A stretch of DNA of 64,000 nucleotides from OMIW01 sp044235645 (GCA_044235645.1 JBIIHQ010000007.1:1-64000); one strand, 5' to 3'; counted from the stretch's first letter, positions 45,015 to 54,398 are shown. Program-made: numbers and translations. Notes: a model not told the origin generated them from the sequence alone.

Positions 45015-46721
45015 ATGGGCGGGTTGAGGCACGTCTTTCACAGGTCACGGCGAGTAGTCAGGAGGTTCCGCGGTATGGATTCGAAGGTGAAAAAAGATTC
45101 CTTGCTAAGGAAACCGTCTTCGCAAAAAGAGCAGGCGCGACATTCTCGGGGCATGATGTTCCTCGAAGCGGCGATGCTGTTGCCGATGGCAGCGGTGGTC
45201 ACTGTCGGGTTGGCGTATTATGCCAATGCCTATGTCACCAAGACGCGGCTGGGTGATAGCGCTCGGGTGATTGCTCGGGCGATTCAGGACGACCCAGGGA
45301 TTACTCAGGGGGGGCTTTGGAGCAGTGCGGGTGACCTCGAGCGCGTAATTTCGGAGGCCACCGGGACTAGCGAGGAAGCACCAGCCGGGTTCAATGTAAC
45401 GACTTACAAGAAATGCAATCCGGAGCTCGCAAGCTCCTCAGATGATTCTGCTCGAAGACACTTCGAGACAGCCGGCAGGTTTGAGAAAAGAAGAGGCGTT
45501 TTCGGCGACTGCAACGTAGAGTCGAAAGTCGGTGAAAGAGATGTTCGCGTAAGCATCGCTTCGCATGCGACCCGTCCGTCGAAGAGCCAAATTGAAGGGA
45601 TTATCCCTCCCGACGGCGCAGACGCAAACGGAATTCATCCCAGCGGCAGAGCCCACTCACCCGGTTACACTTTTGGTTGGAAGTACGCGAATCCAAACCC
45701 GAATCCTGCCAAGCCGTACTGGGTATCCGTGGTCACAAAAAAGCCCGTTCCACAGATATCATTGTTTGGCTGGACATTTGGGAGCTCTCCAGCACTTGTG
45801 AATCATGCAGTGGTACGGGTTGTGCCAGATCCAAATAGTATCACCCTCTTTCAGCACTGTACGTTCGGGGACCAGCAACCTGGTTTCGTCGCCACCATCA
45901 AGCCAGGCCGCTATGCCTCAATGGCTGAACTTGGCTCGGGGGAATTGGGGTGGTCCATGGATAATCAATTGTCGTCCCTCCGCATTCCCCCCGGAACGCA
46001 AGTAACACTCTACGATGGAGAAAACTTCACGGGTAATTCAATAACGCTCACGGAAGACGCCGGGTGTCTCAACGCGTCAACCCAGAACTTCAACGACCTC
46101 ACTTCGTCGTTGGTGGTTGAGCGGACTCCTGCGAGCGTGAGAGTGGACTATTCCAAGTGCCGAAAAGTTTCGAACCAGGGTGAGGGCCCGATATACGTTT
46201 CGAGGATAAACTGCGAACCCGGCGAATTCCTTGCAACGCACTCGGCCTATTGCGAGGTTCCCGGTTCAAAGATTTGTGCCGGAACTTCGCGGGGGTTCAT
46301 GCACACCAACGAAGCAACCCCCACGTCGGCTACTGTTGACTGCTTCTCTGACAATTGGACCGGCGAAGCGTGTAGCTACGTTGAGGGGCTTTGTTGTCCG
46401 ACGGGAGGGGAGGTACCGACGAAGGCTCCAGACCCCCAACCGAAGGCTCCTGACCCCCAACCGAAGGCTCCTGACCCCCAACCGAAGGCTCCAGCCCCCC
46501 AACCGTATGAATGCCGGAAACCTGGTGGGTGGTCAAAGACCTGCCCCATCGCTGGCTATGGAGGCCAGGGGAATTATGGGGATTGTGTCAATGTCGGTCA
46601 GGAGAGGACTAGGTATTGTACCGGGGGGTCGTTGATATCAAATGGCGTTAAGATTGGGGTAAAGTGCTCCACCAGCGGCGGAGCGATTGAGTTTTACGAG
46701 CTCGGCACCTGCTATCGCTAA
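45015..46721 (+). CDS. TadE-like protein with beta/gamma-crystallin-like domain
   Basis: A 568-aa exported protein. Residues 47-73 form a TadE/TadG-type N-terminus: a basic stretch, then MMFLEAAMLLPMAAVVTVGL with the conserved Glu, then an amphipathic helix. A mixed domain (about 95-270) follows. Residues about 276-369 match the beta/gamma-crystallin pattern: two Greek-key motifs ending in VTLYDGENFTGNSITLTED and DLTSSLVVE. Then a Cys-rich part (about 380-462), four KAPDPQP-type repeats (470-497) and a Cys-containing tail. The ATG at 45015 follows GAAGGGG. It is probably a pilus-associated or surface adhesin. Fusion of these two domain types is unusual. Confidence 0.75.
   Translation: MGGLRHVFHRSRRVVRRFRGMDSKVKKDSLLRKPSSQKEQARHSRGMMFLEAAMLLPMAAVVTVGLAYYANAYVTKTRLGDSARVIARAIQDDPGITQGGLWSSAGDLERVISEATGTSEEAPAGFNVTTYKKCNPELASSSDDSARRHFETAGRFEKRRGVFGDCNVESKVGERDVRVSIASHATRPSKSQIEGIIPPDGADANGIHPSGRAHSPGYTFGWKYANPNPNPAKPYWVSVVTKKPVPQISLFGWTFGSSPALVNHAVVRVVPDPNSITLFQHCTFGDQQPGFVATIKPGRYASMAELGSGELGWSMDNQLSSLRIPPGTQVTLYDGENFTGNSITLTEDAGCLNASTQNFNDLTSSLVVERTPASVRVDYSKCRKVSNQGEGPIYVSRINCEPGEFLATHSAYCEVPGSKICAGTSRGFMHTNEATPTSATVDCFSDNWTGEACSYVEGLCCPTGGEVPTKAPDPQPKAPDPQPKAPDPQPKAPAPQPYECRKPGGWSKTCPIAGYGGQGNYGDCVNVGQERTRYCTGGSLISNGVKIGVKCSTSGGAIEFYELGTCYR
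46421..46504 (+). repeat. Four 21-bp tandem repeats coding KAPDPQP
   Basis: Four head-to-tail units of GAAGGCTCCWGACCCCCAACC. Units 2 and 3 are identical; units 1 and 4 differ at one to two bases. They form a Pro-rich spacer in the TadE/crystallin protein and could change copy number. Confidence 0.95.
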
Positions 46722-47041
46722 GTATCCCGGCGTGGGGACGGGATTGGGGCATCCGTTACTTCGGTAACCCAGAACTTCTCCGCGCATGGCAGAAATCAAA
46801 CATAAAATTGCTCTGAGGTCTTTTCTGGGGATCACTTGTTGCGGGCCCATGAACAGAAGGAACAAAGACCTCGGGCGAAGAGGGGCGGTAGAATCGCCCC
46901 ATGCAAGGCGGGCTTCAAAGGATATCGGAACTACAAGTACTATGGGAATCTGACCGGCAACGACATCCGGGAGCGTTACCCTGACCGCAGCTGGACCAAA
47001 GCTCCCCAAAGGCAGCTCGCTGCGCGCCCTTTATTTTTCGA
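46722..47041. other. Intergenic region between convergent genes
   Basis: A 320-base gap between the TadE/crystallin gene and the end of livH. I see no gene and no convincing terminator with a T run. The livM, livG and livF genes that usually follow livH are absent. Confidence 0.6.
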
Positions 47042-47983
47042 TTACACCTTCTCACGAACCGCGCGGCCCAGTATCCCATTCGGCCGAAAGAGAAGAATGA
47101 GAATGAGCACTGAGAAGACGACTGCGTTTGTCCAGCTCGTTGCGAGAAACTGATCGGAAAGGGCGCGGATAAGACCGATCGCTATGCCTCCGACGCACGC
47201 TCCTGCAAGACTTCCGATCCCCCCCAACACCGCCGCTGTAAACGCATCCATCCCAACCCGATATCCCATTTGAAAGAAGATCGTATTGTTGTAAATGGCG
47301 TAGACAACACTCGCAAACCCCGCGAGCGCACCTCCGAGAAAAAAGGTGCCGCGTATGACCGTGGTCGAGGGTATACCACAGAGCTGGGCCGCTATCGGGT
47401 CTTGGGCTACCGCCCGCATCGCCCGACCGAATCGGGTGCCGTGAACGAGAAACGAGAGGAGCACGAGGATCGGTATCGTCACTGCAAAGACGAAAAGATC
47501 TCGGTACGACACGTACACATCTCCGTCCCAGATTGGTGCTGCTGAAATTAGAGCGGGGAAATCTTTCGGCGCCGCTGCTGCCGTTCCTCCATCGAACACA
47601 GACAGAGGCATCCCCCCCCAAAAAAGGCCGACATTGAGGAGAATATAAGACACCCCTATAGCCGAAACGAGTGCAACGAGCCTCGGTGCCGCTCGGAGGG
47701 GCTGATATGCGAGCCGATCTATCGCCACATTGATCGTACCGCACCAGAGAGGCACGACTGCAAGGAGGATAATGAGGGTGCCAAGCGGGTAATCAGCAAT
47801 AAAATGGCCTCCAAAAAGCCCCACCAGTGTGAGGGCGAGAAAGGACCCCAGCATGAATACATCGCCGTGCGCGAAATTGATCAACTCAACGACCCCGTAC
47901 ACCATCGTGTACCCAAGCGCAATCAGAGCGATAATCCCGCCGTTGGCGAGCCCGGTAAGGAGCTGTTGGAGGAGGAGCGACAT
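47042..47983 (-). CDS. livH: Branched-chain amino acid ABC transporter permease, LivH type
   Basis: A 313-aa membrane protein with about eight helices. The N-terminal LLTGLANGGIIALIALGYTMVYGVVELINFAHG and RAVAQDPIAAQLCGI motifs are diagnostic of LivH. It imports branched-chain or similar amino acids as part of a LivHMGF complex. It follows the binding-protein gene by 56 bases on the same strand. The partner permease LivM and both ATPases are not in the window. Confidence 0.92.
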   Translation of the reverse strand: MSLLLQQLLTGLANGGIIALIALGYTMVYGVVELINFAHGDVFMLGSFLALTLVGLFGGHFIADYPLGTLIILLAVVPLWCGTINVAIDRLAYQPLRAAPRLVALVSAIGVSYILLNVGLFWGGMPLSVFDGGTAAAAPKDFPALISAAPIWDGDVYVSYRDLFVFAVTIPILVLLSFLVHGTRFGRAMRAVAQDPIAAQLCGIPSTTVIRGTFFLGGALAGFASVVYAIYNNTIFFQMGYRVGMDAFTAAVLGGIGSLAGACVGGIAIGLIRALSDQFLATSWTNAVVFSVLILILLFRPNGILGRAVREKV

Positions 47984-48039
47984 GCCCGGCCTTCTTTCAA
48001 TGTATTACCCTGTCACCGCCCCATCGCACGGATCCCTCC

Positions 48040-49299
48040 CTACGGTTTTTTGAGCTCTGATAGAAACTCGAACACCCCATGACGGACGATGTTCCCCGAG
48101 AGAACTTCGAGGGTGGTATCGCCATTGGCGTCAAACGACCACGTTCCGAGCGCCCCCTGATACTCCTTTGTCTCACGAAGCGCCTTTAGTATCGCAGCGC
48201 GATCCCGTTTGCCTACCTTCGCAATCGCCCTGAGCACAACACCAGCAGCGTCGTAACCATACACTGCGTACCCCTCCGGCTCGCTAGCGAACTTCGCCTT
48301 GTAGGCATCGTAAAACTCCTTCCCTTTCCCCTTGAGGAGCCGGGGAGGAAGACCAGAAAAGGTGACGTAGGTCCTATCATTTAGCTGTTCCGCTCCTGCA
48401 GCGCTGATAAACGCCTGCTCGAAGCAGCCATCGGGAACCATAAAAGCCGCATCAACTCCCGCGGCCCGAAGATCCTTGGCGACCTGACCTGCATTCGATT
48501 GCGTCGTTCCCCCGAAATACACGAGACTCGGGCGGGTAGCGCGGATCTTATTGGCAAGCGCCTTGTAGTTCGCCGCCTTGGTGTCTATTCCTTCGAATCC
48601 AACTACTTCGAGCCCTATCGCGACTGCTGTCTTGTTGAATATATCAGCGATACCTTTTCCGTACAGCTCGCGATCATGAAGGATGAAGACCCGCGTCTTA
48701 CCGAGGTCTTTTGCCCACTGAGCCCCAGCCGGTCCCTGAATATCATCTGCAGGCACCGTCCGAAAAAAGGTAACCGTTCCACTCGGACGATACATCCGTG
48801 GCTCTCCCGGGCCTCCCAGTCCCTCCTTGGTCAGCCCCGGCCACGATGCCCCCGGGCTAATTTGCGCCAGACCAGCGCGATTGAGCTTCGGTGACGATAT
48901 CTTTGCTGCCCCCGAATTGTACGGCCCAATATACGCGACGACTGATGGATCGCTTATCGCCTTATCTGCGTTTCCTCCCTCGACGACCGGGTCCCAGGCT
49001 CCCCGCTCGGGAGAGGCATCGTCCCAGTCTTCGAATTGGATTGGCATTCCTGCCACAACACCACCCACCTCATCAATCGCCAAGCGAATCCCATTCACGA
49101 TGCTGGTTGTCTGGGCATTCGCACTACCGGTGCGGGGGAGGCTTGAGACGATTGTGATGGTGTCTTGTGCGATAACGGAGGATGAACCGGTCCACGCAAG
49201 GAGCGCAGCAATTGCTGCCCGCCGGACTGTCGTCCCTACTCGGCGAACGAGCCCCACCCCTTGTTCCTCTCGCCGTGAAGCAAAAAATACCTGCATCAT
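48040..49299 (-). CDS. Branched-chain amino acid ABC transporter binding protein
   Basis: A 419-aa periplasmic binding protein of the Leu/Ile/Val type. A signal peptide ends at SSVIAQ (about residue 45), followed by TITIVSSLPRTGSANAQ, GIRLAIDEVGG and YIGPYNSGAAK, the usual ligand-binding landmarks. The ATG at 49299 has GGGAG 5 bases upstream, favouring it over a start four codons earlier. It should hand substrate to the LivH permease just downstream. The ligand is not certain; related proteins bind other amino acids or amides. Confidence 0.88.
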   Translation of the reverse strand: MMQVFFASRREEQGVGLVRRVGTTVRRAAIAALLAWTGSSSVIAQDTITIVSSLPRTGSANAQTTSIVNGIRLAIDEVGGVVAGMPIQFEDWDDASPERGAWDPVVEGGNADKAISDPSVVAYIGPYNSGAAKISSPKLNRAGLAQISPGASWPGLTKEGLGGPGEPRMYRPSGTVTFFRTVPADDIQGPAGAQWAKDLGKTRVFILHDRELYGKGIADIFNKTAVAIGLEVVGFEGIDTKAANYKALANKIRATRPSLVYFGGTTQSNAGQVAKDLRAAGVDAAFMVPDGCFEQAFISAAGAEQLNDRTYVTFSGLPPRLLKGKGKEFYDAYKAKFASEPEGYAVYGYDAAGVVLRAIAKVGKRDRAAILKALRETKEYQGALGTWSFDANGDTTLEVLSGNIVRHGVFEFLSELKKP

Positions 49300-49350
49300 G
49301 CATACTCCCATATTCTCAGCCCTGACTCCGCGTACTTCTCCGTTCGGCCC

Positions 49351-51429
49351 TCACCCTGCGAGAGATACCTTCGCCTGCTCCTGAAGGTGCGTGATCACCG
49401 ACGCCATCCACCCATCAACCTCATCGTGCGCGAGGGCCCGATCAGGGTGTTGGAAGGTGAGCCGGTATGTCACCCGTCGCACGTCCTCTCCCTCCTTCAA
49501 GAAAAGGTCGACCGGCTGAACCGCCGTGAGGAACTCGAGCTTCATCCCCTCAATACTGTGCACGACCACGCTACTCCATTCGCGGGTTGGGATCGCAAGA
49601 GTGATATCGCGCCGGATTGAAGGGGTATTGGCGACCTGCTTGGCGGAGAATTCTTTCATCACCTTCATCAGAAGGTGAAGATCGAACTCACCAACGATAT
49701 GATCGAACCGATACTTGTGCGCTGCCTTGATATCAGGATGGATCAACCCAAACGCTCCCACCCGGGTTGAGCCAATTTTAAGCTCACCCTGATATCCAGG
49801 ATGCAGCCATGAATGACGCGATTTGACAATCTGGGGAATAACAAAGAGTCCTCGCCCTATCGCCAACAGCACCCCTTTTACATGAAGCAGCCTGTCCTCT
49901 ATGGAATCCTCACGCCCCCACTCTTCGGTATACCATCGACCCCCCACTCCGATCGAGAGGACCTCTCGCTCAAACTCGAAAGGCGAATGGGCATGACGCT
50001 CTTTGCTGAAGAGACGCGCCACTTCGTAACATTTTACCGATGTCGACCCGTGGCGGAGGTTATGTTCAAGCAGCCCCGCAATATGAAGAATGTTAGTTCC
50101 TTTCAGAAGAGCGTTACTCCGGTCGATCGCATTACTGATCCTGACATGTTGCTCGAGATACCCAGGAGAAAGCTCCTCGAGCGGTGCAATATCGGTCGGA
50201 GTATAAAACCCTTTGGTGATCACTTCGTGAAAGCCGTTCCCGTGAAGGGGGGTTCTCATATGCCCGATAACCTCCTCGCGGGGAGAACGCTCCGGCATGA
50301 CCGGTTCTCGGAGAGGCAGCTCAATCTTAACCCGATGGAGCCCGATACTTCGGACAACATCCTCGACGACATCCTGCTCATGAGAGACATCCCATAGTCG
50401 CCAGGATGGGACCACTACCACCGCCTGCTTTGAATTTGACGCGGGATCGAGGGTATATCCCAGATATTTGAGGCGCGAGGTCACCTCAGTTTCATTCAAT
50501 CGGGGAAGATTCATCTCATCCCGCACGCGCTGATAGGGGAGAGTAATTTTGCGCACCTCTCGTTGCCCCGGGGGGACAACAGTCAGACCAAGCGGGTGTG
50601 CCGATGAGGCATCCTTAACCACCCCCGAGGCTCCTCGGGCGAGATACACGAGCCGCTTGAGCGCAAATACCACCTGCTCAGTGTCGGTCCCCCGCTCGAA
50701 CAGATGCGAAGCATCGGTGGAAAGACCCATAGCACGAGCCGTTTTTCGAATCGCCACCGGGTCAAAGGTAGCTGATTCAACAAGCACCCGCCGCGTTTCG
50801 GGGGTGACCATCGAATTCGAGCACCCGATGACCCCTGCGACTGCGACAATTCGGGATCGATCCCGAATCACGACCGACCCCGAAGGAACCCGGTAACTGT
50901 TCCCATCGAGAGCGGTTATCGTTTCCTCCTGAGTCGTTGCCGTGACAACGATCTCGCCCTGAATCTTATCCCGATCGAACACGTGGGTCGGTTGACCGAG
51001 CTCCATCAAGACGTAATTGCTGACGGCAACGAGAGGATGACGTCCCTGCTGCGCTCCTCCCGGCACCAAGACCTCAGAGCGGGGAGCCATTTCACCCGAC
51101 GCGCTCATCTCGAGCAGTGCGTACCGGGTACAAAGCGCGGTGTCATTCCGCACTGGAATCGAAACCCCCTTTTCGGGAAGATCGGTCGCGATTGAAACAG
51201 TTCGAAGGGGAATCAAGAGACGCGCTGATAGCTCCCGAGCAGCACCAAGGGCGCACCCGTGATCGGCCCGGTTCGCGAGGGTCTCTATCGTAAAGACCGT
51301 GTCTTTTGCCTCAGTTGTTTCGATTGCTTTAACCTCGAGGCCCGCCTCATCAAGATGAGTGCGAATCTCGCCTATTTCGGCCGTCGGAAGGTCGAGCATC
51401 TGTTTGAGCATGGAGAGATAGAGCTTCAT
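49351..51429 (-). CDS. pheT: Phenylalanyl-tRNA synthetase beta subunit, lacking OB-fold domain
   Basis: A 692-aa beta subunit, about 100 residues shorter than usual. The N-terminal 37 residues end at GLEVKAIE and are followed directly by DTVFTIETLANRADHGCALG, which in other bacteria comes after an OB-fold tRNA-binding domain of about 100 residues; that domain is absent. The remaining order is normal: B3/B4 editing region with SNYVLMELGQPTHVFD and GLSTDASHLFERGTD, B5 domain, pseudo-catalytic core, and the C-terminal ferredoxin-fold anticodon-binding domain starting SIRRDITLAI. It follows pheS with a 103-base gap carrying two hairpins. Confidence 0.93.
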   Translation of the reverse strand: MKLYLSMLKQMLDLPTAEIGEIRTHLDEAGLEVKAIETTEAKDTVFTIETLANRADHGCALGAARELSARLLIPLRTVSIATDLPEKGVSIPVRNDTALCTRYALLEMSASGEMAPRSEVLVPGGAQQGRHPLVAVSNYVLMELGQPTHVFDRDKIQGEIVVTATTQEETITALDGNSYRVPSGSVVIRDRSRIVAVAGVIGCSNSMVTPETRRVLVESATFDPVAIRKTARAMGLSTDASHLFERGTDTEQVVFALKRLVYLARGASGVVKDASSAHPLGLTVVPPGQREVRKITLPYQRVRDEMNLPRLNETEVTSRLKYLGYTLDPASNSKQAVVVVPSWRLWDVSHEQDVVEDVVRSIGLHRVKIELPLREPVMPERSPREEVIGHMRTPLHGNGFHEVITKGFYTPTDIAPLEELSPGYLEQHVRISNAIDRSNALLKGTNILHIAGLLEHNLRHGSTSVKCYEVARLFSKERHAHSPFEFEREVLSIGVGGRWYTEEWGREDSIEDRLLHVKGVLLAIGRGLFVIPQIVKSRHSWLHPGYQGELKIGSTRVGAFGLIHPDIKAAHKYRFDHIVGEFDLHLLMKVMKEFSAKQVANTPSIRRDITLAIPTREWSSVVVHSIEGMKLEFLTAVQPVDLFLKEGEDVRRVTYRLTFQHPDRALAHDEVDGWMASVITHLQEQAKVSLAG

Positions 51430-51475
51430 GGTGTACTCGCGTATCGTAGTAAGAATCGAGTGAGTTAAGATTCAA

Positions 51476-51507
51476 GGAAATAAAATTTCCATCAGACCAC
51501 AGGTCTG
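51476..51507 (-). repeat. Two adjacent hairpins between pheS and pheT
   Basis: GGAAAT-AAA-ATTTCC (51476-51490) and CAGACC-ACA-GGTCTG (51493-51507) are perfect stems in the pheS-pheT gap. They may stabilise or attenuate the pheT part of the transcript. No T run follows, so full termination is unlikely. Confidence 0.55.
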
Positions 51508-51532
51508 AGCAGAATAACGGAGCAACCGCGTC

Positions 51533-52549
51533 TTAACCCGCAAAAACTCGCAGATCGTTGTGATAAAGCTCCCGGATATCGGTGAAATCGCACAGTTGCG
51601 CGGCGAGCCGTCCCGTGCCAAATCCAAATGCAAATCCTGCTATCTTATCAGGGTCGTACTTGAACTCCCGAAGCACGTTCCGGTGTATCATTCCCGCTCC
51701 CGCAACCGTTACCCAACCCGCGCCACCGCAGAGAGGACATCCTATTCCCTTACACGCGCTGCACTCCACCTGCGCGCCGATGCTCGGTTCAGTGTACGGA
51801 TAGTATTTCGGGACAAATCGGACCTTGCGCCGCTTCCCATAAAGTTCTCGCAAAACGAACTGAATCGTCCCCATGAGGTTGGCAAGGGTGAGTCCCTTCT
51901 CGACCCACACTAAATCGAATTGATGGAAGAACGCCGTGTGCGAGGCGTCCTCTGCCTCGTTCCGATATACCCCCCCAGCCGCCATAGCCCGTACCGGCAT
52001 CGCTCCCGCCTCGAGAGTCCGCGACTGCATCGAGGTGGTATGAGTACGAAGCACGTGACCCGTATCCGTGTAAAAGGTATCCTGAAGGTCACGGGCAGGA
52101 TGATGCTGCGGGATGTTGAGCGCGTCGAAGCAGTAGTATTCAGTCTCGATAACAGGGCCATCGATCGCAACAAAGCCGAGCTGACGAAGAACTGCTGAAA
52201 CGGTCTCCTCCACCCGTGAGATCGGGTGTATAAATCCCAACCCAGGCGAGCGCGCGGGAAGCGAGAGGTCGAAGAATTGCTTCTGCACGAGATTTCTGCG
52301 TTGTCGCTCGTCCAGTTGACGCTCCTTTTCCGCAACTGCCTCCTCAACAAGCGCTTTCAGCTCGTTGCACCGCTGCGCAACAGCGGGACGTTCATCAGCA
52401 GAAACCTCGCGCAATCGGGCAAAAAGCCCCTTGAGAATACCATCTTTGCTGAGCCACTCCTTTTTGAGCGCACCGATCTCAGCACTCGCCGCCTCAGCTC
52501 GGAATCGTTCAACGAGCGCACCTATTGCGTCTGTGGTAAGAGTTTCCAT
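51533..52549 (-). CDS. pheS: Phenylalanyl-tRNA synthetase alpha subunit
   Basis: A 338-aa catalytic subunit. An N-terminal coiled coil (about 1-85) binds tRNA; class II motifs follow: GFIHPISRVEETV, DLQDTFY and LRTHTTSMQSR (motif 2), and GFGTGRLAAQ (motif 3). A four-Cys knuckle CSACKGIGCPLC in the catalytic domain before GAGMIHRNVL may bind zinc, as in a known subset of bacterial PheS. An AGGTGATCT ribosome site precedes the ATG. It pairs with the shortened PheT downstream. Confidence 0.95.
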   Translation of the reverse strand: METLTTDAIGALVERFRAEAASAEIGALKKEWLSKDGILKGLFARLREVSADERPAVAQRCNELKALVEEAVAEKERQLDERQRRNLVQKQFFDLSLPARSPGLGFIHPISRVEETVSAVLRQLGFVAIDGPVIETEYYCFDALNIPQHHPARDLQDTFYTDTGHVLRTHTTSMQSRTLEAGAMPVRAMAAGGVYRNEAEDASHTAFFHQFDLVWVEKGLTLANLMGTIQFVLRELYGKRRKVRFVPKYYPYTEPSIGAQVECSACKGIGCPLCGGAGWVTVAGAGMIHRNVLREFKYDPDKIAGFAFGFGTGRLAAQLCDFTDIRELYHNDLRVFAG

Positions 52550-52699
52550 AGATCACCTTTTTTGATCGAAATAGGTTTCACGACTCGAGGAATATACGAG
52601 ACCTGAAACAGCGAACATCGTCCCGAGAGCGTTCATCCGCCTGGAGCCGTTCCGAAAAAACCGTGGCGGGTGTTTTGGGGGCCCAAACCGATGGATTCT

Positions 52700-53221
52700 C
52701 TATTTCCGGGGATACCGCTTATCAAGGATGCCGTTCCACTCAGCAAGGTAGCTCGAGCCATTTTCGAGGAGTGCCTCAACCTCACCCTCATCCCCGGAAA
52801 CAGTCGCCTTGGCGATAACATCCCCCTGGCGAATAGCATCAACGACCTCTTGCCCTGCGATTACTCGACCAAAAACGGTGTGCCGCCCATCGAGATGCGG
52901 CGTCGGTCCGTGAGTGATAAAAAACTGACTTCCATTTGTTCCCGGCCCCGCATTCGCCATCGAGAGCACCCCCGCGCGGTCGTGGCGAAGCGTCGGAACA
53001 AACTCATCCTCAAATCGATAACCGGGCCCGCCAAACCCCTTTCCTTCGGGATCGCCACCCTGAATCATGAAATCCGCGATAACTCGATGAAAGATAAGAC
53101 CGTCGTAATACCCCCGCAAAATCAGATTCACAAAGTTCGCTACCGTTTTCGGGGTTTCTTGGGGGGTAAGTGAGAGGATGATGGTGCCCCGACCAGTTTC
53201 AAGACTCGCTGTTATCGACAT
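52700..53221 (-). CDS. Cyclophilin-type peptidyl-prolyl isomerase
   Basis: A 173-aa cyclophilin. The active-site regions are present: YYDGLIFHRVIADFMIQGGDP with the catalytic Arg, GVLSMANAGPGTNGSQFFIT, and LDGRHTVFGRVI. The protein has no signal peptide, so it is cytoplasmic (PpiB-like). Its length is close to standard. It lies upstream of pheS on the same strand with a 150-base gap and is probably a separate transcript. Confidence 0.93.
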   Translation of the reverse strand: MSITASLETGRGTIILSLTPQETPKTVANFVNLILRGYYDGLIFHRVIADFMIQGGDPEGKGFGGPGYRFEDEFVPTLRHDRAGVLSMANAGPGTNGSQFFITHGPTPHLDGRHTVFGRVIAGQEVVDAIRQGDVIAKATVSGDEGEVEALLENGSSYLAEWNGILDKRYPRK

Positions 53222-53557
53222 GAATTCACCATTGCTGACATTACGTACATCGTTCAGCCCACCTGCCTACCGATGAAACGGCTGAGCGACGGAACTGCGT
53301 TCTTACTCTCCTTCTGATTGGCATTATCGTCGCGGTTCCCCGACCACAATCGGCACCCTCAATACTTCGGATACCACTATGATGCGGCGGACCGTACGCT
53401 ACAAAGCCTCACATCCAGATGGATTATTGTCGAACAGATCCGGCCGTGCTACCCTCGCGGACATCCGTTTCGGGCGTCCCCTACAGAAGCCGCCCGTCCG
53501 ACCTTTGTTCGAGGTCGTCAAAGTACCAAATTTTTGCACTCTGTCCAAGGAGCTCTC

Positions 53558-54370
53558 ATGTCGCTGTCCGAATCTTCGTCCTGTAAAAGCCCCTCAGGGA
53601 AGGGGTCATCCTGCAAAACGTCTTTCTGTCGCTTCGCGTCTGTAACATCTCTGGCAATCGCCCTCCTCGGGGGAATGGTGCTCGTTGGGGGCCAATCAAG
53701 CGCCGAGGTCGATCCCAAATTTGCCGATCAGGTGAAGCAGTTTCTCGATACTCAGGATGGAAGGGCGACCCTCGTGACCGCCATGAAAAAGGCTGCCGTC
53801 GAAGAGCAGGAGCGGGAAAAGGCAGAGGAACTCGAGAATGCCTTTAAAAACCGGGCGGACGTTTCAATCGGCGCAAGCCCCGTCAAAGGTAATCCAGACG
53901 CACCAGTGACCATCGTCGAGTTCTCTGACTTTGAGTGCCCGTACTGCAGTCGTGGGAACCAAACAGCTCAGCAGGTCCTGAAGGCCTATCCAAACAGCGT
54001 CAAGCTCGTCTTCAAGAACCTTCCTCTTCCGTTTCACAATGAAGCCACACCGGCTGCAAAAGCCGCTCTTGCTGCTGGGAAACAGGGCAAGTTCTGGGAG
54101 TTCCATGATGCGCTCTTCGCGAACCAGCAGAAGCTAGGGCAGGCGTTCTACGAGGAAACCGCCAAGAAGCTCGCCCTCAATCTCGAGCAGTGGAAAACAG
54201 ACATGGCATCGGCCGAGGTAGTAGCAGCAGTTACCGCTGACCAGGAACAGGCAAAGAAACTAGGAGTTCACGGCACCCCCGGCTTTTTCGTCAATGGAGT
54301 GAAGATCGCGGGGGCATATCCATTTGAGCACTTCAAAGGAATCATTGATCGGCTGCTCACAACCAAATAG
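53558..54370 (+). CDS. DsbA-like thiol-disulfide oxidoreductase
   Basis: A 270-aa exported thioredoxin-fold protein. The ATG at 53558 follows AAGGAG by 6 bases. The N-terminus has three Cys before a membrane/signal segment (about 28-48), then a Lys/Glu helix region (about 55-100). The thioredoxin domain (about 105-268) has VTIVEFSDFECPYCSRGN with a CPYC active site and the cis-Pro in GVHGTPGFFVNG. This is the DsbA/DsbG-like Thioredoxin_4 group that forms or shuffles disulfides in exported proteins; the Cys-rich secreted proteins in this window are possible clients. Confidence 0.9.
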   Translation: MSLSESSSCKSPSGKGSSCKTSFCRFASVTSLAIALLGGMVLVGGQSSAEVDPKFADQVKQFLDTQDGRATLVTAMKKAAVEEQEREKAEELENAFKNRADVSIGASPVKGNPDAPVTIVEFSDFECPYCSRGNQTAQQVLKAYPNSVKLVFKNLPLPFHNEATPAAKAALAAGKQGKFWEFHDALFANQQKLGQAFYEETAKKLALNLEQWKTDMASAEVVAAVTADQEQAKKLGVHGTPGFFVNGVKIAGAYPFEHFKGIIDRLLTTK

Positions 54371-54397
54371 GTTATCCCAGCCAAATAGGTTATCCCA
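54363..54397 (+). repeat. Two exact 17-bp repeats spanning a stop codon
   Basis: CCAAATAGGTTATCCCA occurs at 54363-54379 and 54381-54397, one base apart. The first copy contains the stop codon of the DsbA-like gene. It is probably a small tandem duplication. Confidence 0.95.
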
Positions 54398-54398
54398 A

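Noticed and set aside
46421..46504. 21-bp repeats as a CRISPR array
   Set aside because: They are contiguous with no spacers and code for KAPDPQP in frame.
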